DNA from: Ancylobacter tetraedralis
Lineage (GTDB): Bacteria; Pseudomonadota; Alphaproteobacteria; Rhizobiales; Xanthobacteraceae
Length of the DNA stretch: 64,000 bases
NCBI RefSeq assembly: GCF_014195655.1
Contig: NZ_JACICD010000001.1
Coordinates: 968,682 to 1,032,681 of the forward strand
Reading direction: 5' to 3'
Below the pieces are notes generated by a model, which worked only from the letters and a program-made list of their open reading frames with translations, was not told the DNA's origin and made no database searches. Positions 1 through 9,026 of the stretch are shown here, piece after piece (the stretch's first letter is position 1; each line of letters starts with the position of its first letter). The translations under genes and the position numbers were made by a program.

Positions 1-568
1 GGCTGGCCGCGCCATGGGTGATGTCGGTCTCAACGCGGCTCTCGCCGGCGCCCGAGCGGGTGATGGCGAGCGATTCGGGGATGCTGATCCGGTCGGCCTG
101 CGTCTGTTCCAGCGCCAGCCGGGCGACCAGCCATGGGCGGCCGGGGCTCTTCGGCGCGGCGGCCGGCAATTCGACGCCCTCCGCCTCGACCTTCGGCGCG
201 CGATAGCTGCCCTCCATCCCGGGCGTCAGCGGCAGCGGGCCCTCGAAGGCGAGGTCGGTAAGCTCGACATGGCGGGCGAACAGGCGGGCGGCCGGGCGTT
301 GTTCCAGCCCCTCGGCGCGGAACGAGGCAAGGGTCAGCGTGCCCTGGCCGGGCGCCGAGAAGGACAGCCCGCGAACCTCGAAAGTGCCCTTGAAATAATC
401 GTAGTGCAGATCGCCCCGCTTCGCCTCGATTCCATCGACGCCGAGCTGGGCAAACAACGCGTCGAGCTGGCGCCGGGCCAGCAGGTCCACAACGAGGTTG
501 AAGCTGAAAAAGCCGCCGATGCCGACGACGCCAAGAGCGACCAGAGCGATGATAAGTGGCTTGCGCAT
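1..568 (-). CDS. Membrane-anchored hypothetical protein, C-terminus outside the window
   Basis: An open frame reads leftward from an ATG at 566-568 off the left edge without a stop, giving 189 residues. It begins MRKPLIIALVALGVVGIGG, a short basic start followed by a hydrophobic segment to about residue 27, as in a signal anchor or signal peptide. The rest is a periplasm-like mix of short beta-type segments with no cysteine-rich or catalytic motif that I recognise. The overall look (N-terminal anchor, then 'GTFEVRGLSFSAPG' and similar segments) resembles AsmA/YdgA-like envelope proteins, but that is only an impression. It is divergent from maeB and may share the 569-734 promoter region. Confidence 0.7.
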   Translation of the reverse strand, partial: MRKPLIIALVALGVVGIGGFFSFNLVVDLLARRQLDALFAQLGVDGIEAKRGDLHYDYFKGTFEVRGLSFSAPGQGTLTLASFRAEGLEQRPAARLFARHVELTDLAFEGPLPLTPGMEGSYRAPKVEAEGVELPAAAPKSPGRPWLVARLALEQTQADRISIPESLAITRSGAGESRVETDITHGAAS

Positions 569-683
569 GCCGTTTGACCTGAAAGCGAACGATGGCGACC
601 CTGCAGCTCCGGGCCGCATCCGTGCAGCCAGCTTAGACGAACCGCCCAAGTGCGGGCATCAGAAAATGGGAAAGACGTTGTAC

Positions 684-710
684 GGCGGAGCAGAATCCCT
701 ATTCTCCGCC
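684..710. promoter_or_regulatory. Imperfect inverted repeat just upstream of maeB
   Basis: GGCGGA (684-689) pairs with TCCGCC (705-710) and GAAT (693-696) with ATTC (701-704), with a 3-nt bulge. The repeat ends 24 nt before the maeB ATG and lies in the divergent gap with the gene to the left. It could be an operator or an mRNA leader hairpin; the sequence alone does not decide. Confidence 0.35.
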
Positions 711-734
711 CGCCGTTTCGGGGAAGGACATGCC

Positions 735-3014
735 ATGGCTTCGTATATTTCCGATGATCTGCGCTCGGGAGCGATGATCTATCACCGGCTGCCGCGCCCG
801 GGTAAGCTGGAAATTCAGCCCACCAAGCCGCTGGCCAACCAGCGCGATCTGGCGCTCGCCTATACGCCCGGCGTCGCCGCCGTGTGCGAGGCCATCGCCG
901 CCGACCCGGCGCTCGCCGCCGAGCTGACCGCCAAGCAGAACCTCGTCGCGGTGGTCTCCAACGGCACCGCCGTGCTCGGCCTGGGCAATATCGGCCCGGT
1001 CGCCTCGAAGCCGGTGATGGAGGGCAAGGCCGTCCTCTTCAAGAAATTCGCCGGCATCGATGTGTTCGACATCGAGATCAATGCGCTTGAGGTCGACCAT
1101 GTCGTCACCGTCGTGGCGGCGCTGGAGCCGACCTTCGGCGGTATCAATCTGGAAGACATCAAGGCGCCGGAATGCTTCGAGATCGAGAGGCAGCTGCGCG
1201 ACCGGATGAACATCCCGGTCTTCCATGACGACCAGCACGGCACGGCGATCATCGTCGCCGCCGCCATCGTCAATGCGCTGCATATCGGGGCTAAGAAGAT
1301 CGAGGACGTGAAGATCGTCACCTCGGGCGCCGGCGCCGCCGCCATCGCGACGCTGAACCTGCTGGAGTCGATGGGCGCCCGCCGCGAGAACATCTTCGTC
1401 ACCGATATCGAGGGCGTGGTCTATGAGGGCCGCGAGAAGCTGATGGACCCCTATAAGGGGGTCTTCGCGCAGAAGACCGAGCTGCGCACGCTGGCCGAGG
1501 TGATCGCCGGCGCCGACATTTTCATCGGCCTCTCGGCCGGCGGCGTGCTCAAGCCGGAAATGCTCAAGGCGATGGCGGACCGGCCGCTGATCATGGCGCT
1601 GGCCAATCCGACGCCGGAGATCATGCCGGAGCTGGCGCGCGAGGCCCGGCCCGACGCGATGATCTGCACCGGCCGCTCGGACTTTCCCAACCAGGTCAAC
1701 AATGTCCTGTGCTTCCCCTTCATCTTCCGTGGCGCGCTGGATGCCGGCGCGACCACGATCAACGAGGAGATGAAGATCGCGGCGGTGAACGCCATTGCCG
1801 AGCTGGCGCGCGACACGCCCTCCGATGTCGTGGCCCGGGCCTATGGCGGGGAGACCCCGATCTTCGGCGCCAACTCGCTGATTCCCTCGCCGTTCGACCC
1901 GCGCCTCATCCTGCGCGTGGCGCCGGCCGTGGCAAAGGCCGCGATGGATTCAGGGGTCGCCAAGCGGCCGATCGCCGATTTCGAGGCCTATCAGGAGCAG
2001 CTCGACCGCTTCGTGTTCCGCTCCGGCCTGGTGATGAAGCCGATCTTCACCCTCGCCAAGCAGGCGCCCAAGCGCGTGATCTATGCCGAGGGCGAGGATG
2101 AGCGCATCCTGCGCGCGGTGCAGGTGGTGATCGAGGAGGGCATTGCCCGCCCGATCCTGATCGGCCGCCCGAGCGTCATCGACACCCGCCTGCAGCGCTT
2201 CGGCCTGTCGATCCGCCCCGGCGTCGATTTTGACCTGATCGACCCCGAGGACGACCCGCGCTATCGCGACTATGTGCAGACCTATGTCGAGCGCGCCGGC
2301 CGGCGCGGCGTGACGCCCGAGCTTGCCCGCACGCTGGTGCGCACGACACCGACCGTGATCGCCGCCGTGGCGGTGATGCGGGGCGATGCGGACACGATGA
2401 TCTGCGGCGTGGAAGGGCGCTTCATCCGCCACCTGCGCCACATCCGCACCATTATCGGGCTGGCGCCGGGCGTGCGCGATGTCGCCGCGCTCTCCATGCT
2501 GCTGACGGCGAAGGGCGCCTTCTTCCTGTGCGACACGCAGGTGACGCTCGATCCCGCCGCCGAGGATCTGGCCGAGATGGCGCAACTGGCGGCCGCCCAT
2601 GTTCGCCGGTTCGGCATCGAGCCCAAGGTGGCGCTGCTGTCGCATTCGGATTTCGGCAGCCGCGACGACGAGAGCGCGACCAAGATGCGCCGGGCGCTGG
2701 AACTCATCCAGGAGAAGGCGCCCGACCTGATGGTGGATGGCGAGATGGAAGGCGACAGCGCGCTGATACCGGAAATGCGCGAGCGCGTGCTGCCCGGCAG
2801 CCGGCTGCAGGGCGTGGCCAACATTCTCGTCATGCCCAATCTCGATGCGGCCAATATCGGCTACCAGATGGTGAAGGTGTTCGGCGATGCGCTTCCGGTC
2901 GGGCCGATTCTGCTCGGCCCGGCGCGCCCTGCCCACATCCTGACGCCGTCGGTCACCGCGCGCGGCGTCGTCAACATGACGGCGATCGCGGTCGTCGAGG
3001 CTCAGGAGCACTGA
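735..3014 (+). CDS. maeB: NADP-dependent malic enzyme (MaeB type, with phosphotransacetylase-like C-terminal domain)
   Basis: Catalyses oxidative decarboxylation of malate to pyruvate, linking the TCA cycle to pyruvate and NADPH supply. The ATG at 735 gives 759 residues, the usual MaeB length; the frame stays open upstream but that part is not family-like. The N-terminal malic domain carries [14 protein letters not shown] and the FHDDQHGTA segment. The NAD(P)-binding domain follows with [20 protein letters not shown]. The C-terminal third (about residue 430 onward, with [15 protein letters not shown]) is the phosphotransacetylase-like domain of the large hybrid malic enzymes, which in MaeB senses acetyl-CoA rather than catalysing phosphate transfer. 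It is transcribed alone, after an inverted repeat at 684-710. Confidence 0.96.
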   Translation: MASYISDDLRSGAMIYHRLPRPGKLEIQPTKPLANQRDLALAYTPGVAAVCEAIAADPALAAELTAKQNLVAVVSNGTAVLGLGNIGPVASKPVMEGKAVLFKKFAGIDVFDIEINALEVDHVVTVVAALEPTFGGINLEDIKAPECFEIERQLRDRMNIPVFHDDQHGTAIIVAAAIVNALHIGAKKIEDVKIVTSGAGAAAIATLNLLESMGARRENIFVTDIEGVVYEGREKLMDPYKGVFAQKTELRTLAEVIAGADIFIGLSAGGVLKPEMLKAMADRPLIMALANPTPEIMPELAREARPDAMICTGRSDFPNQVNNVLCFPFIFRGALDAGATTINEEMKIAAVNAIAELARDTPSDVVARAYGGETPIFGANSLIPSPFDPRLILRVAPAVAKAAMDSGVAKRPIADFEAYQEQLDRFVFRSGLVMKPIFTLAKQAPKRVIYAEGEDERILRAVQVVIEEGIARPILIGRPSVIDTRLQRFGLSIRPGVDFDLIDPEDDPRYRDYVQTYVERAGRRGVTPELARTLVRTTPTVIAAVAVMRGDADTMICGVEGRFIRHLRHIRTIIGLAPGVRDVAALSMLLTAKGAFFLCDTQVTLDPAAEDLAEMAQLAAAHVRRFGIEPKVALLSHSDFGSRDDESATKMRRALELIQEKAPDLMVDGEMEGDSALIPEMRERVLPGSRLQGVANILVMPNLDAANIGYQMVKVFGDALPVGPILLGPARPAHILTPSVTARGVVNMTAIAVVEAQEH

Positions 3015-3052
3015 GCCGCCGCACGACGCCGCCGCACGATGCTGCGGTGTTG

Positions 3053-3081
3053 GGTCGGGCTCTCGTTGCGGGTGCCCGACC
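3053..3081 (+). terminator. Stem-loop downstream of maeB
   Basis: GGTCGGGC (3053-3060) and GCCCGACC (3074-3081) form a perfect 8-bp stem with a 13-nt loop, 39 nt after the maeB stop. There is no T-tract, so intrinsic termination is uncertain. Confidence 0.35.
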
Positions 3082-3232
3082 GGCCGCGATGAGCTGGCGC
3101 CTGGCGCGGATCAGCCCCTCGCCGGTTTGTTGCGAGGTGTGAGCTCCGGCCGGGCCCACACCTCGCGCGTCCCATAGCTCGCCCGGCCAAAGCTCCAACC
3201 CTCCCGCGCCGCGGATCACAGGGAATGCACGC

Positions 3233-3556
3233 ATGTTCCGCTTCACAGCCGCCGCGACCCTCGCGGCTACTCTCGCGACCTCCCTTGCGATCTGCGCGTC
3301 GCAGCCGGCACAGGCCGGCAACAAGGCGGTTACTGGCGCCATCCTTGGCGGCGTGGCGGGCGCGGTGGTCGGTGGCGCCGTCACCGGCAATGCCACCGGC
3401 GCGGTGGTCGGCGGGGCGGTCGGTGCCGGCACGGGAGCCGCCATCGGCGCCAGCCAGAACCAGAAGAGCTCGAATTATTACTGGCGCGGCGGCACCTGTT
3501 ACTATCGTCAGCCGAACGGTTACGTCGTTCCCACCAAGAACAGCCGCTGTCGCTGA
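3233..3556 (+). CDS. Secreted glycine-zipper protein, copy 1
   Basis: 107 residues. A signal peptide ends near the AQA of ASQPAQAGN. The centre (about residues 34-75) is a chain of GxxxG-type glycine zippers (ILGGVAGAVVGGAVTG, AVVGGAVGAGTGAAIGA), typical of small outer-membrane or periplasmic proteins. The tail carries CYYRQPNGYVV and a final cysteine, so one disulfide is possible. The next gene (3736-4053) is a clear paralogue with the same layout. The glycine zipper suggests membrane insertion or oligomerisation, but no biochemical function can be assigned. The first ATG fits the signal peptide well. Confidence 0.85.
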   Translation: MFRFTAAATLAATLATSLAICASQPAQAGNKAVTGAILGGVAGAVVGGAVTGNATGAVVGGAVGAGTGAAIGASQNQKSSNYYWRGGTCYYRQPNGYVVPTKNSRCR

Positions 3557-3735
3557 CGGCGTGCGGCTGGCCTCTGGCAAACCGGCGCTCGCCTCAAGGG
3601 CGACCGGCCGATGATGCCCGTGGCGCATCGGTGACAAATCATCCTAGGGCGGGACTATCTGCCTTATCGACAAGCGGGCGGCGGCGGCAGAGGATCGCCA
3701 TCCCTCTCGCCTACGCACCCCACGGGATTTCCGAC

Positions 3736-4053
3736 ATGCTTCGCCACGCCTGCGCCGCCGCCCTTCTGGCCCTTCTGGCGTTCTGGGTCGCGCAGCCTGC
3801 CGCCGCGCAGAACAGCACGGCGCGCGGTGCCGTCATCGGTGGCGCGACCGGTGCCGTGGTCGGCGGCGCCGTGACCGGTACGGGGCGCGGGGCGCTGGTG
3901 GGCGGCGCCCTCGGCGCGGGCACGGGCGCGGCGATTGGCGCGAGCCGCAACCGCAACAGCCGATCCTACCATTTCTGGCGCAACGGCAATTGCTACTACC
4001 GCCAGTCCAATGGCCGCGTGCTGCGCTCGAATCCGCGCCATTGCCGGCGCTGA
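3736..4053 (+). CDS. Secreted glycine-zipper protein, copy 2
   Basis: 105 residues from the ATG at 3736; the frame extends further upstream, but this start places a proper signal peptide (MLRHACAAALLALLAFWVAQ, cleavage after AAAQ) at the N-terminus. The zipper region and the CYYRQSNGRV tail match the upstream gene closely, so the pair arose by tandem duplication. The two differ mostly in the signal peptide and in the last 15 residues, which are more basic here (RSNPRHCRR). The 179-nt gap suggests each copy may have its own promoter. Confidence 0.83.
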   Translation: MLRHACAAALLALLAFWVAQPAAAQNSTARGAVIGGATGAVVGGAVTGTGRGALVGGALGAGTGAAIGASRNRNSRSYHFWRNGNCYYRQSNGRVLRSNPRHCRR

Positions 4054-4314
4054 GCCGGCGCGCCGCAGCCCCTCGCCGGGCTTTCCCGGCCCCGTGGGAG
4101 CGGGGCTGCGCACGTTCCAGCTTTACGGCGGGAATGCGGTGAAATGTGCCGTGCAAAAGCCATAATTTTGACCAAGCTGTGCGCAGCACGGATTTGACCG
4201 AACGACTGGCCGGTCCTTGATGGGGCGACCGGTTTCTTTCGCGAGAATTGGCTGCAAGCGGCGGTCCCCTGAGGGGTCGTTGACCGAAGATTCTGGCCTC
4301 TAAGGTTTCGTTCT

Positions 4315-4527
4315 ATGGCTGATACCGGCACCGTTAAGTGGTTCAATGAGCAGAAGGGCTATGGATTCATCCAGCCCGATAACGGCGGGAAGGACGTTTT
4401 CGTCCATATCAGCGCCGTGCAGCGTTCCGGCCTTCAGGGCCTGCGCGAGGGCGAGAAGGTGTCTTTCGAACTCTCGACGGACCAGCGCTCGGGCAAGACC
4501 TCCGCGGTCAACCTGCGCCCGCTCTGA
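4315..4527 (+). CDS. cspA: Cold-shock protein (CspA family), copy 1
   Basis: 70 residues forming a single cold-shock OB-fold domain. RNP1 (KGYGFIQ) and RNP2 (VFVHISAV) are both intact, so it should bind single-stranded RNA/DNA as an RNA chaperone. It is preceded by about 260 nt without a gene (4054-4314), consistent with the long 5' leaders of csp mRNAs, though I see no conserved cold box. The neighbouring csp at 4774 is nearly identical over the whole domain. Confidence 0.95.
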   Translation: MADTGTVKWFNEQKGYGFIQPDNGGKDVFVHISAVQRSGLQGLREGEKVSFELSTDQRSGKTSAVNLRPL

Positions 4528-4773
4528 GTGAGGGCTAAGCCCTTCTTGCGGGCTGGAAACTCTGTCTGGAGCCAGTAATTGTCGCCATTCCCTTGCGGCA
4601 TGGCGACGTTCCCCAGCTGCTTGCGGAAGCCTCGCCGTCGGACCTTGGCCGGCCTTCTGGAACGTGTCATCCGGCTCAAGCCGGTGCACGATCAGCTTTC
4701 TACCCGATTTGACCCGGCAGTCAGGGGCGAGGTGCCTCTTGAATGCCTAACCTTCACACATGAGACCACCTTT

Positions 4774-4989
4774 ATGGCGAAGCTGACCGGTACCGTTAAG
4801 TGGTTCAACGATCAGAAGGGCTACGGCTTTATTCAGCCGGATGGCTCGGGCAAGGACGTGTTCGTCCATATCAGCGCCGTGCAGCGCTCGGGCCTCCAGG
4901 GCCTGCGCGACGGCGAAAAGGTGTCCTTCGAACTCGACACCGACCAGCGCTCGGGCAAGACCTCGGCGGTCAACCTGAGCGTCGGCTGA
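4774..4989 (+). CDS. cspA: Cold-shock protein (CspA family), copy 2
   Basis: 71 residues from the ATG at 4774; the open frame reaches further upstream, but only this start gives the standard [12 protein letters not shown] beginning. RNP1 and RNP2 are intact. It differs from copy 1 mainly at the extreme ends and at a few acidic/neutral positions. A separate leader of about 246 nt (4528-4773) precedes it, so the two genes are probably transcribed or regulated separately. A strong intrinsic terminator follows at 5024-5056. Confidence 0.95.
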   Translation: MAKLTGTVKWFNDQKGYGFIQPDGSGKDVFVHISAVQRSGLQGLRDGEKVSFELDTDQRSGKTSAVNLSVG

Positions 4990-5023
4990 TAAGCCTCCGG
5001 GTCGCGCCAGGCGTCCCGCATGA

Positions 5024-5056
5024 AGCCGCCGCTCCCGCCGGAGCGGCGGCTTTTTT
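5024..5056 (+). terminator. Intrinsic terminator of the second csp gene
   Basis: AGCCGCCGCT (5024-5033) pairs perfectly with AGCGGCGGCT (5042-5051) around an 8-nt loop, followed by an uninterrupted T run to 5056. It begins 35 nt after the csp stop codon. Confidence 0.92.
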
Positions 5057-5105
5057 GTGCCGGCGACCGGGCGGGCGCAGGCCGGTCCGGCTGTCACCCC
5101 GCCCG

Positions 5106-5216
5106 GTCGCGCTGTGCGCGACGTCGATCACCCCGTCGCGCTGTGCGCGACGTCGATCACCCCGTCGCGCTGTGCGCGACGTCGATCACCCCGTCGCGCT
5201 GTGCGCGACGTCGATC
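5106..5216. repeat. Four head-to-tail 29-bp repeats, each containing a hairpin
   Basis: Copies start at 5106, 5135, 5164 and 5193; the first three are exact 29-mers and the fourth is cut after 24 nt. Each contains GTCGCGCTGTGCGCGAC, a 7-bp inverted repeat around TGT, then the palindrome GACGTC shared with the next step. There are no spacers, so this is not a CRISPR. It lies between the csp terminator and the 3' end of the autotransporter gene, 42 nt from that gene's stop, so it would form the 3' tail of that mRNA. Confidence 0.93.
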
Positions 5217-5257
5217 GCGGGGCGTCGCGCGTCGTTACGTGCGGCCCTGCGGGGGCG

Positions 5258-8206
5258 TCAGAACTTCACGATCAGGTTCACCTGAAAGGCGTTGACTGTC
5301 GTGTTGTCGGCGAACTGCCCGATATAGGCGGCGCCGATCCGCGTGGTGGCGTTCACCACCATGTCGAGCCCGGCTTGCACCAGCGCGGTGTTCTCCGCCA
5401 GCGGCAGGCCGGACACCGTGAAGGACGCCGCCGGCAGCGCCGAGAGCGCGAGCTGCGAGGTCGGCGTGGTATCGCCGAAGGCATATTGCCACGCGATTGA
5501 CCCATGCGGCGCAAGCACCATGCCGTTATCCAGCGTCATGGTGGTGGCAACCCGCAGCCCCAGCGTGCTGTAGCCGACATCCTCAGACGTCGAATCCGCC
5601 GTGAGCCCGGCGGAAGAAGCGCCGGTCTCGGTGAAGCCGTCGGTGTTCAGATGAACCCAGGCCAAGCCGGCATAGGGCTCCAGCGCCAGCGTGCTCCAGG
5701 TGAGGCCATAGCCCACCTCGCCGAAGATCTGCGTCGTGCCGCCACTATAGTCCGCATCGGCCGTCTCCGCGAAGCCGGGGAAGGCGATGGTGCGGTCGGC
5801 GCGGATGTCGTTGAAGGCATAGGTGGCGCCGAGGCGCAGCTTCACCGGCCCAAGGTTGGTGCCGGCATAAAGGCCGAGCAGCAGCGAATTGACGGTGCTG
5901 GAGGCGTTCAGGTCGTCGACGCTGGTGTCGGACTGGGAATAGCCCAGCGCCGCACCTATGCGCCAGCCGCCGACAGCGACGTCGGCGCCGGAGATGATCC
6001 CGCCGATGGAGGAATCCGCCGCGGAGGTGTTGCCGGTGCTGTCATAGGTGGTCCAGCCGCCAAAGCCCTCGGCCCAGAAGACCGGCCCCTCGGTGGTGGC
6101 GACGACGGGGGGCGCCGCCGGAGCCTTGGTGACATAGGCGAGCGGCTCGGAGGCGGTGACCGTTGTGGCCCCGGTGCCGGGCTGCGCGGTCGTCGGCCCG
6201 CCAAAGGCGAGGGCGGCCGCCGGGCCTTCCTCGCCGGCATAGGCGTTCTGGCGCAGGCGTCCCAGAACCGATTGGCGGCTGTAATAACCATCCGAGATCA
6301 GCACCGACCGCTGGCTGGCATAGGACTGGCCGGAGAGGGCGTCCAGCGCGCCGGGGATCTGGCTCGCCGAGAGGTCGTAGAACGGTGACAGCCCGGCTGG
6401 CAGCGTGCCAATGGCGGCACCCGGCGCGTTGTTGAGCGCGCGGTCGATGCCGGCGCCGACCGAGGTCTGGTTGGCGGAAAGGCCGGGCAGGGCGGCGAGC
6501 GAGGACGCGACATTGAGCGTCACGTCATTTGTCGCGTAGCCGAGAGTCGCGCTGAAGAAGGACGGCAGCCCCTCGGTATCGAGGCTGGCGAAGCTGCCGG
6601 TGACGCCCTCGGTGGTGGTCACGACGGTGTAGCTCTTCAGCAGCGACTGGCTGTCGCTGAAGCTCGTTGCCAGCGTGCCGTTGAGCCGCGCGGCGCCGTC
6701 CACGGCCAGCAGGTCATGGCTCGCGCCATCGATGCGCAGCGCCAGCGTGCCGGAAGCGGTCTGCGCGAACACGCCGGCTATCTGCTGTGTCGTGCCGGCG
6801 CCGGCGGCGGTGATGCCCAGCCAGCCGCTATTCTCGAAGCGGCCCTGCGCGAGGGGCAGGAACGCCACCTGGCCGTCGATGATGCCGGTGTTCACCACCA
6901 TGGTGCCTTCCGCGTCGGCGGCCGTGGTGATGGCATAGCTGCCTGGCGCGGCGGTGATGGTGCCGACGTTCAGCAGCGTGCCGTCGAGCCCACCGAGTTC
7001 CACGGCCGAGGCGCCGGCGCCCGTCACCGTGATGGTGCCGTTATTGGTGACGACGCCATAGGTGTCCGAATGGATGCCGGCCGCGCCGGCGCCGCTGACG
7101 GTGATGGTGCTATCATTGACGATGTCGTCGCCGCGGATGCCGGTGATGCCCGTGGCGCCATCGGCGGAGACCGTCAGGTCGCTGATATTGCGGATGGGAT
7201 CGTAGACGCCCGGCACGGTCACGAAATAGTTCAGCATCGTGCCGCTGGCGTCGAAGTAGAAGCCCACCGCGTTGCCGGCATAGATCGAATCGATGGAGGT
7301 AGTGAGCGAGCCGGGAACGTCCAGCTCGGTCCATACCGTCGAGCCGTCGGGATTGATGTGCAGTATGGCGGCGTGCAGGCCGCCCTGGGCATCGATCCAG
7401 TCGGCGGCGAGGTTATAGGAGCCGTTGCGCCCGCCGCCGGTGATACCCTGGAAATGGGTGGCGATGGCGCCAGGGTGGTCGTAGCTTGTGTAGGTATCGG
7501 TGGTTATGTCGTAAAGGAAACCGTGCTGGGCATTCGAGCCGCCCGAGTCCGTGTAACCGCCGATGACCTTGTCGCCATAGATGCCGTACGCGGTGGTGAC
7601 GACGGCGCCGGGGCCGCTCAGCTGCGTGTAGGTCTTGCTGACCATGTTGTAGAGGAAGGCGCCGCCTTGGCCCTCGGAAGTGTCGAAGCTGCCGACGACA
7701 TTATTGCCGAAGGTGCTGTGCGGGATGGTGTTGATGACCGTCAGGCCGGGCGCCGAGGGCATGAACAGATCAGTATATTGCTCGCCGGGCGCGGCGGCGG
7801 CATCGTAGATGTAGCCGGTGTCGCCGGAGGACGAGGTCAGCTTGTAGGAGCCGACCACCCGAAACACGCCGCCGTCGGGCGAGCCGAAGGTCGGGCCATA
7901 GGGCGAGGCGCTGTAGACGCCGGGATAGTTGACCCCGGACGCCGTCGCGGTGGGAATGGCCACCCACGTTTGCGTATCCGTGCGGTAGAGAATCCCGCCG
8001 GACGCGCCGCTGCCGTCCGGAATGAGGTAGTTTCCGACAATATTGGCGCCGCGAATACCCGTGAAGTTCGCTTCCGCGAGAGGGTAATTGAGATTGATAT
8101 AGTTGAGCTCGTTGTCGGCATATGCGATCTGTGCGCAGGAAGGAAGTAGAAGCCAGGCGCAACTAGCCAGCAGGCGCCCGCGAAGGCGTCTTTTTGTAGG
8201 TTTCAT
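5258..8206 (-). CDS. Autotransporter (type Va secretion) with HAF-like repeats in the passenger
   Basis: 982 residues. The N-terminus is basic and then hydrophobic (RLLASCAWLLLPSCAQIAYA), an export signal. Residues of about 45-335 hold five or six degenerate repeats with a 'G..IVGNY/VVGSY/VIGGY ... G.LYD' core (for example KVIGGYTDSGG then HGFLYDITTDTY), like extracellular HAF repeats that may form a propeller. Next come alternating NDSTITVSGAGAAGI and NNGTITVTGAGASAV segments, typical of beta-helical autotransporter stalks. The beta-barrel domain starts near residue 705 (FWAEGFGGW) and ends in NLIVKF, the terminal Phe expected for BAM recognition. The passenger's target is unknown. The gene is solitary and ends just before the hairpin repeats. 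Confidence 0.9.
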   Translation of the reverse strand: MKPTKRRLRGRLLASCAWLLLPSCAQIAYADNELNYINLNYPLAEANFTGIRGANIVGNYLIPDGSGASGGILYRTDTQTWVAIPTATASGVNYPGVYSASPYGPTFGSPDGGVFRVVGSYKLTSSSGDTGYIYDAAAAPGEQYTDLFMPSAPGLTVINTIPHSTFGNNVVGSFDTSEGQGGAFLYNMVSKTYTQLSGPGAVVTTAYGIYGDKVIGGYTDSGGSNAQHGFLYDITTDTYTSYDHPGAIATHFQGITGGGRNGSYNLAADWIDAQGGLHAAILHINPDGSTVWTELDVPGSLTTSIDSIYAGNAVGFYFDASGTMLNYFVTVPGVYDPIRNISDLTVSADGATGITGIRGDDIVNDSTITVSGAGAAGIHSDTYGVVTNNGTITVTGAGASAVELGGLDGTLLNVGTITAAPGSYAITTAADAEGTMVVNTGIIDGQVAFLPLAQGRFENSGWLGITAAGAGTTQQIAGVFAQTASGTLALRIDGASHDLLAVDGAARLNGTLATSFSDSQSLLKSYTVVTTTEGVTGSFASLDTEGLPSFFSATLGYATNDVTLNVASSLAALPGLSANQTSVGAGIDRALNNAPGAAIGTLPAGLSPFYDLSASQIPGALDALSGQSYASQRSVLISDGYYSRQSVLGRLRQNAYAGEEGPAAALAFGGPTTAQPGTGATTVTASEPLAYVTKAPAAPPVVATTEGPVFWAEGFGGWTTYDSTGNTSAADSSIGGIISGADVAVGGWRIGAALGYSQSDTSVDDLNASSTVNSLLLGLYAGTNLGPVKLRLGATYAFNDIRADRTIAFPGFAETADADYSGGTTQIFGEVGYGLTWSTLALEPYAGLAWVHLNTDGFTETGASSAGLTADSTSEDVGYSTLGLRVATTMTLDNGMVLAPHGSIAWQYAFGDTTPTSQLALSALPAASFTVSGLPLAENTALVQAGLDMVVNATTRIGAAYIGQFADNTTVNAFQVNLIVKF

Positions 8207-8392
8207 GATGTATCCCCCAGCCCATCGGGCAAAGGGAACTATAGAGAGCTTGGGTAGTGAGGTAAGCCGGTCGACGGGATGCGATCAAAAAAAGTCAGGC
8301 AGCTATGCTGACGTATCGCGGCCCGCCTGCGGACCTGCATATGCTTGCCCTCGCCGGCATCATGATGGGTCGGGGCCGTGCGCCTGAGCGCG

Positions 8393-8944
8393 TCAGCGCG
8401 TGGGAGCGACCAACCCCGCGCCATCGCGAAGGCGTTCCAGCAGCACCATCTCCCGCCCGCCATAGCGTGCCCCGGCGAATCGGGTGAAGCCGAGCGTGCC
8501 GGCGATGTGCAGCGATGCGGCGTGGCTCTCCTCGATCATCGCGGTGATGCGCCGTGTGGGGTGATGCGCATCCGCCCAACCGAGTGCGGCGCCCATCGCC
8601 TCGCGCGCATAGCCCTTGCCATGGGCCGCGCCGGCGAACACCCAGCCCGCCTCCATCGTCCCCGCGATGGAGGGCGTGAGGTCGCGCTTGAAGTCATGAA
8701 ACCCGACTTCCCCGATGAAGGCGCCGCTGGCGCGCTCCTCCACTACGAAGGAGCCGAAGCCGAGGAACTGCCACAGGCCGGGATGGCGCAGGAACCGGCT
8801 CCACGTCGCCTCGCGCGCGAAGGGCTGTCCGCCGATGAACCGCACCACCGCCGGCTCCGCCCACATGGCAGCATAGGCCTCGAAATCCGCGCGCCGATGC
8901 GGGCGCAGGATGAGGCGGGGCGTGGGGAGGGTGGGGGGCGTCAT
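8393..8944 (-). CDS. GNAT-family N-acetyltransferase (RimJ/RimL type)
   Basis: 183 residues from the ATG at 8942-8944, chosen because TPRLILRPHRRADFEAYAAM is the standard RimJ-like beginning; the frame stays open 15 codons upstream. The middle has GWVFAGAAHGKGYAREAM, corresponding to the acetyl-CoA-binding motif A (usually GxGxA). The C-terminal HAASLHIAGTLGF matches the ASxxVxxKLGF motif. Members acetylate protein N-termini, antibiotics or small amines; the substrate here cannot be read from sequence. It stands alone between the autotransporter and a small gene. Confidence 0.88.
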   Translation of the reverse strand: MTPPTLPTPRLILRPHRRADFEAYAAMWAEPAVVRFIGGQPFAREATWSRFLRHPGLWQFLGFGSFVVEERASGAFIGEVGFHDFKRDLTPSIAGTMEAGWVFAGAAHGKGYAREAMGAALGWADAHHPTRRITAMIEESHAASLHIAGTLGFTRFAGARYGGREMVLLERLRDGAGLVAPTR

Positions 8945-9026
8945 AGGCGTCTCCGGTCCATGGGGCGTCCAACGAAAACGGCCGGGCAATGCCCGGCCGC
9001 CGTATCTCGTTAAGCATCAATCTATG

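Noticed and set aside
5106..5216. Possible CRISPR array
   Set aside because: The 29-bp units abut directly with no spacer sequence, and no cas genes are in the window.
5020..5295. Plus-strand open frames with repeated CARRRSPRRAV-like residues
   Set aside because: They arise from the 29-bp repeats, which are not a multiple of three, and run over the csp terminator; no start site or family likeness.
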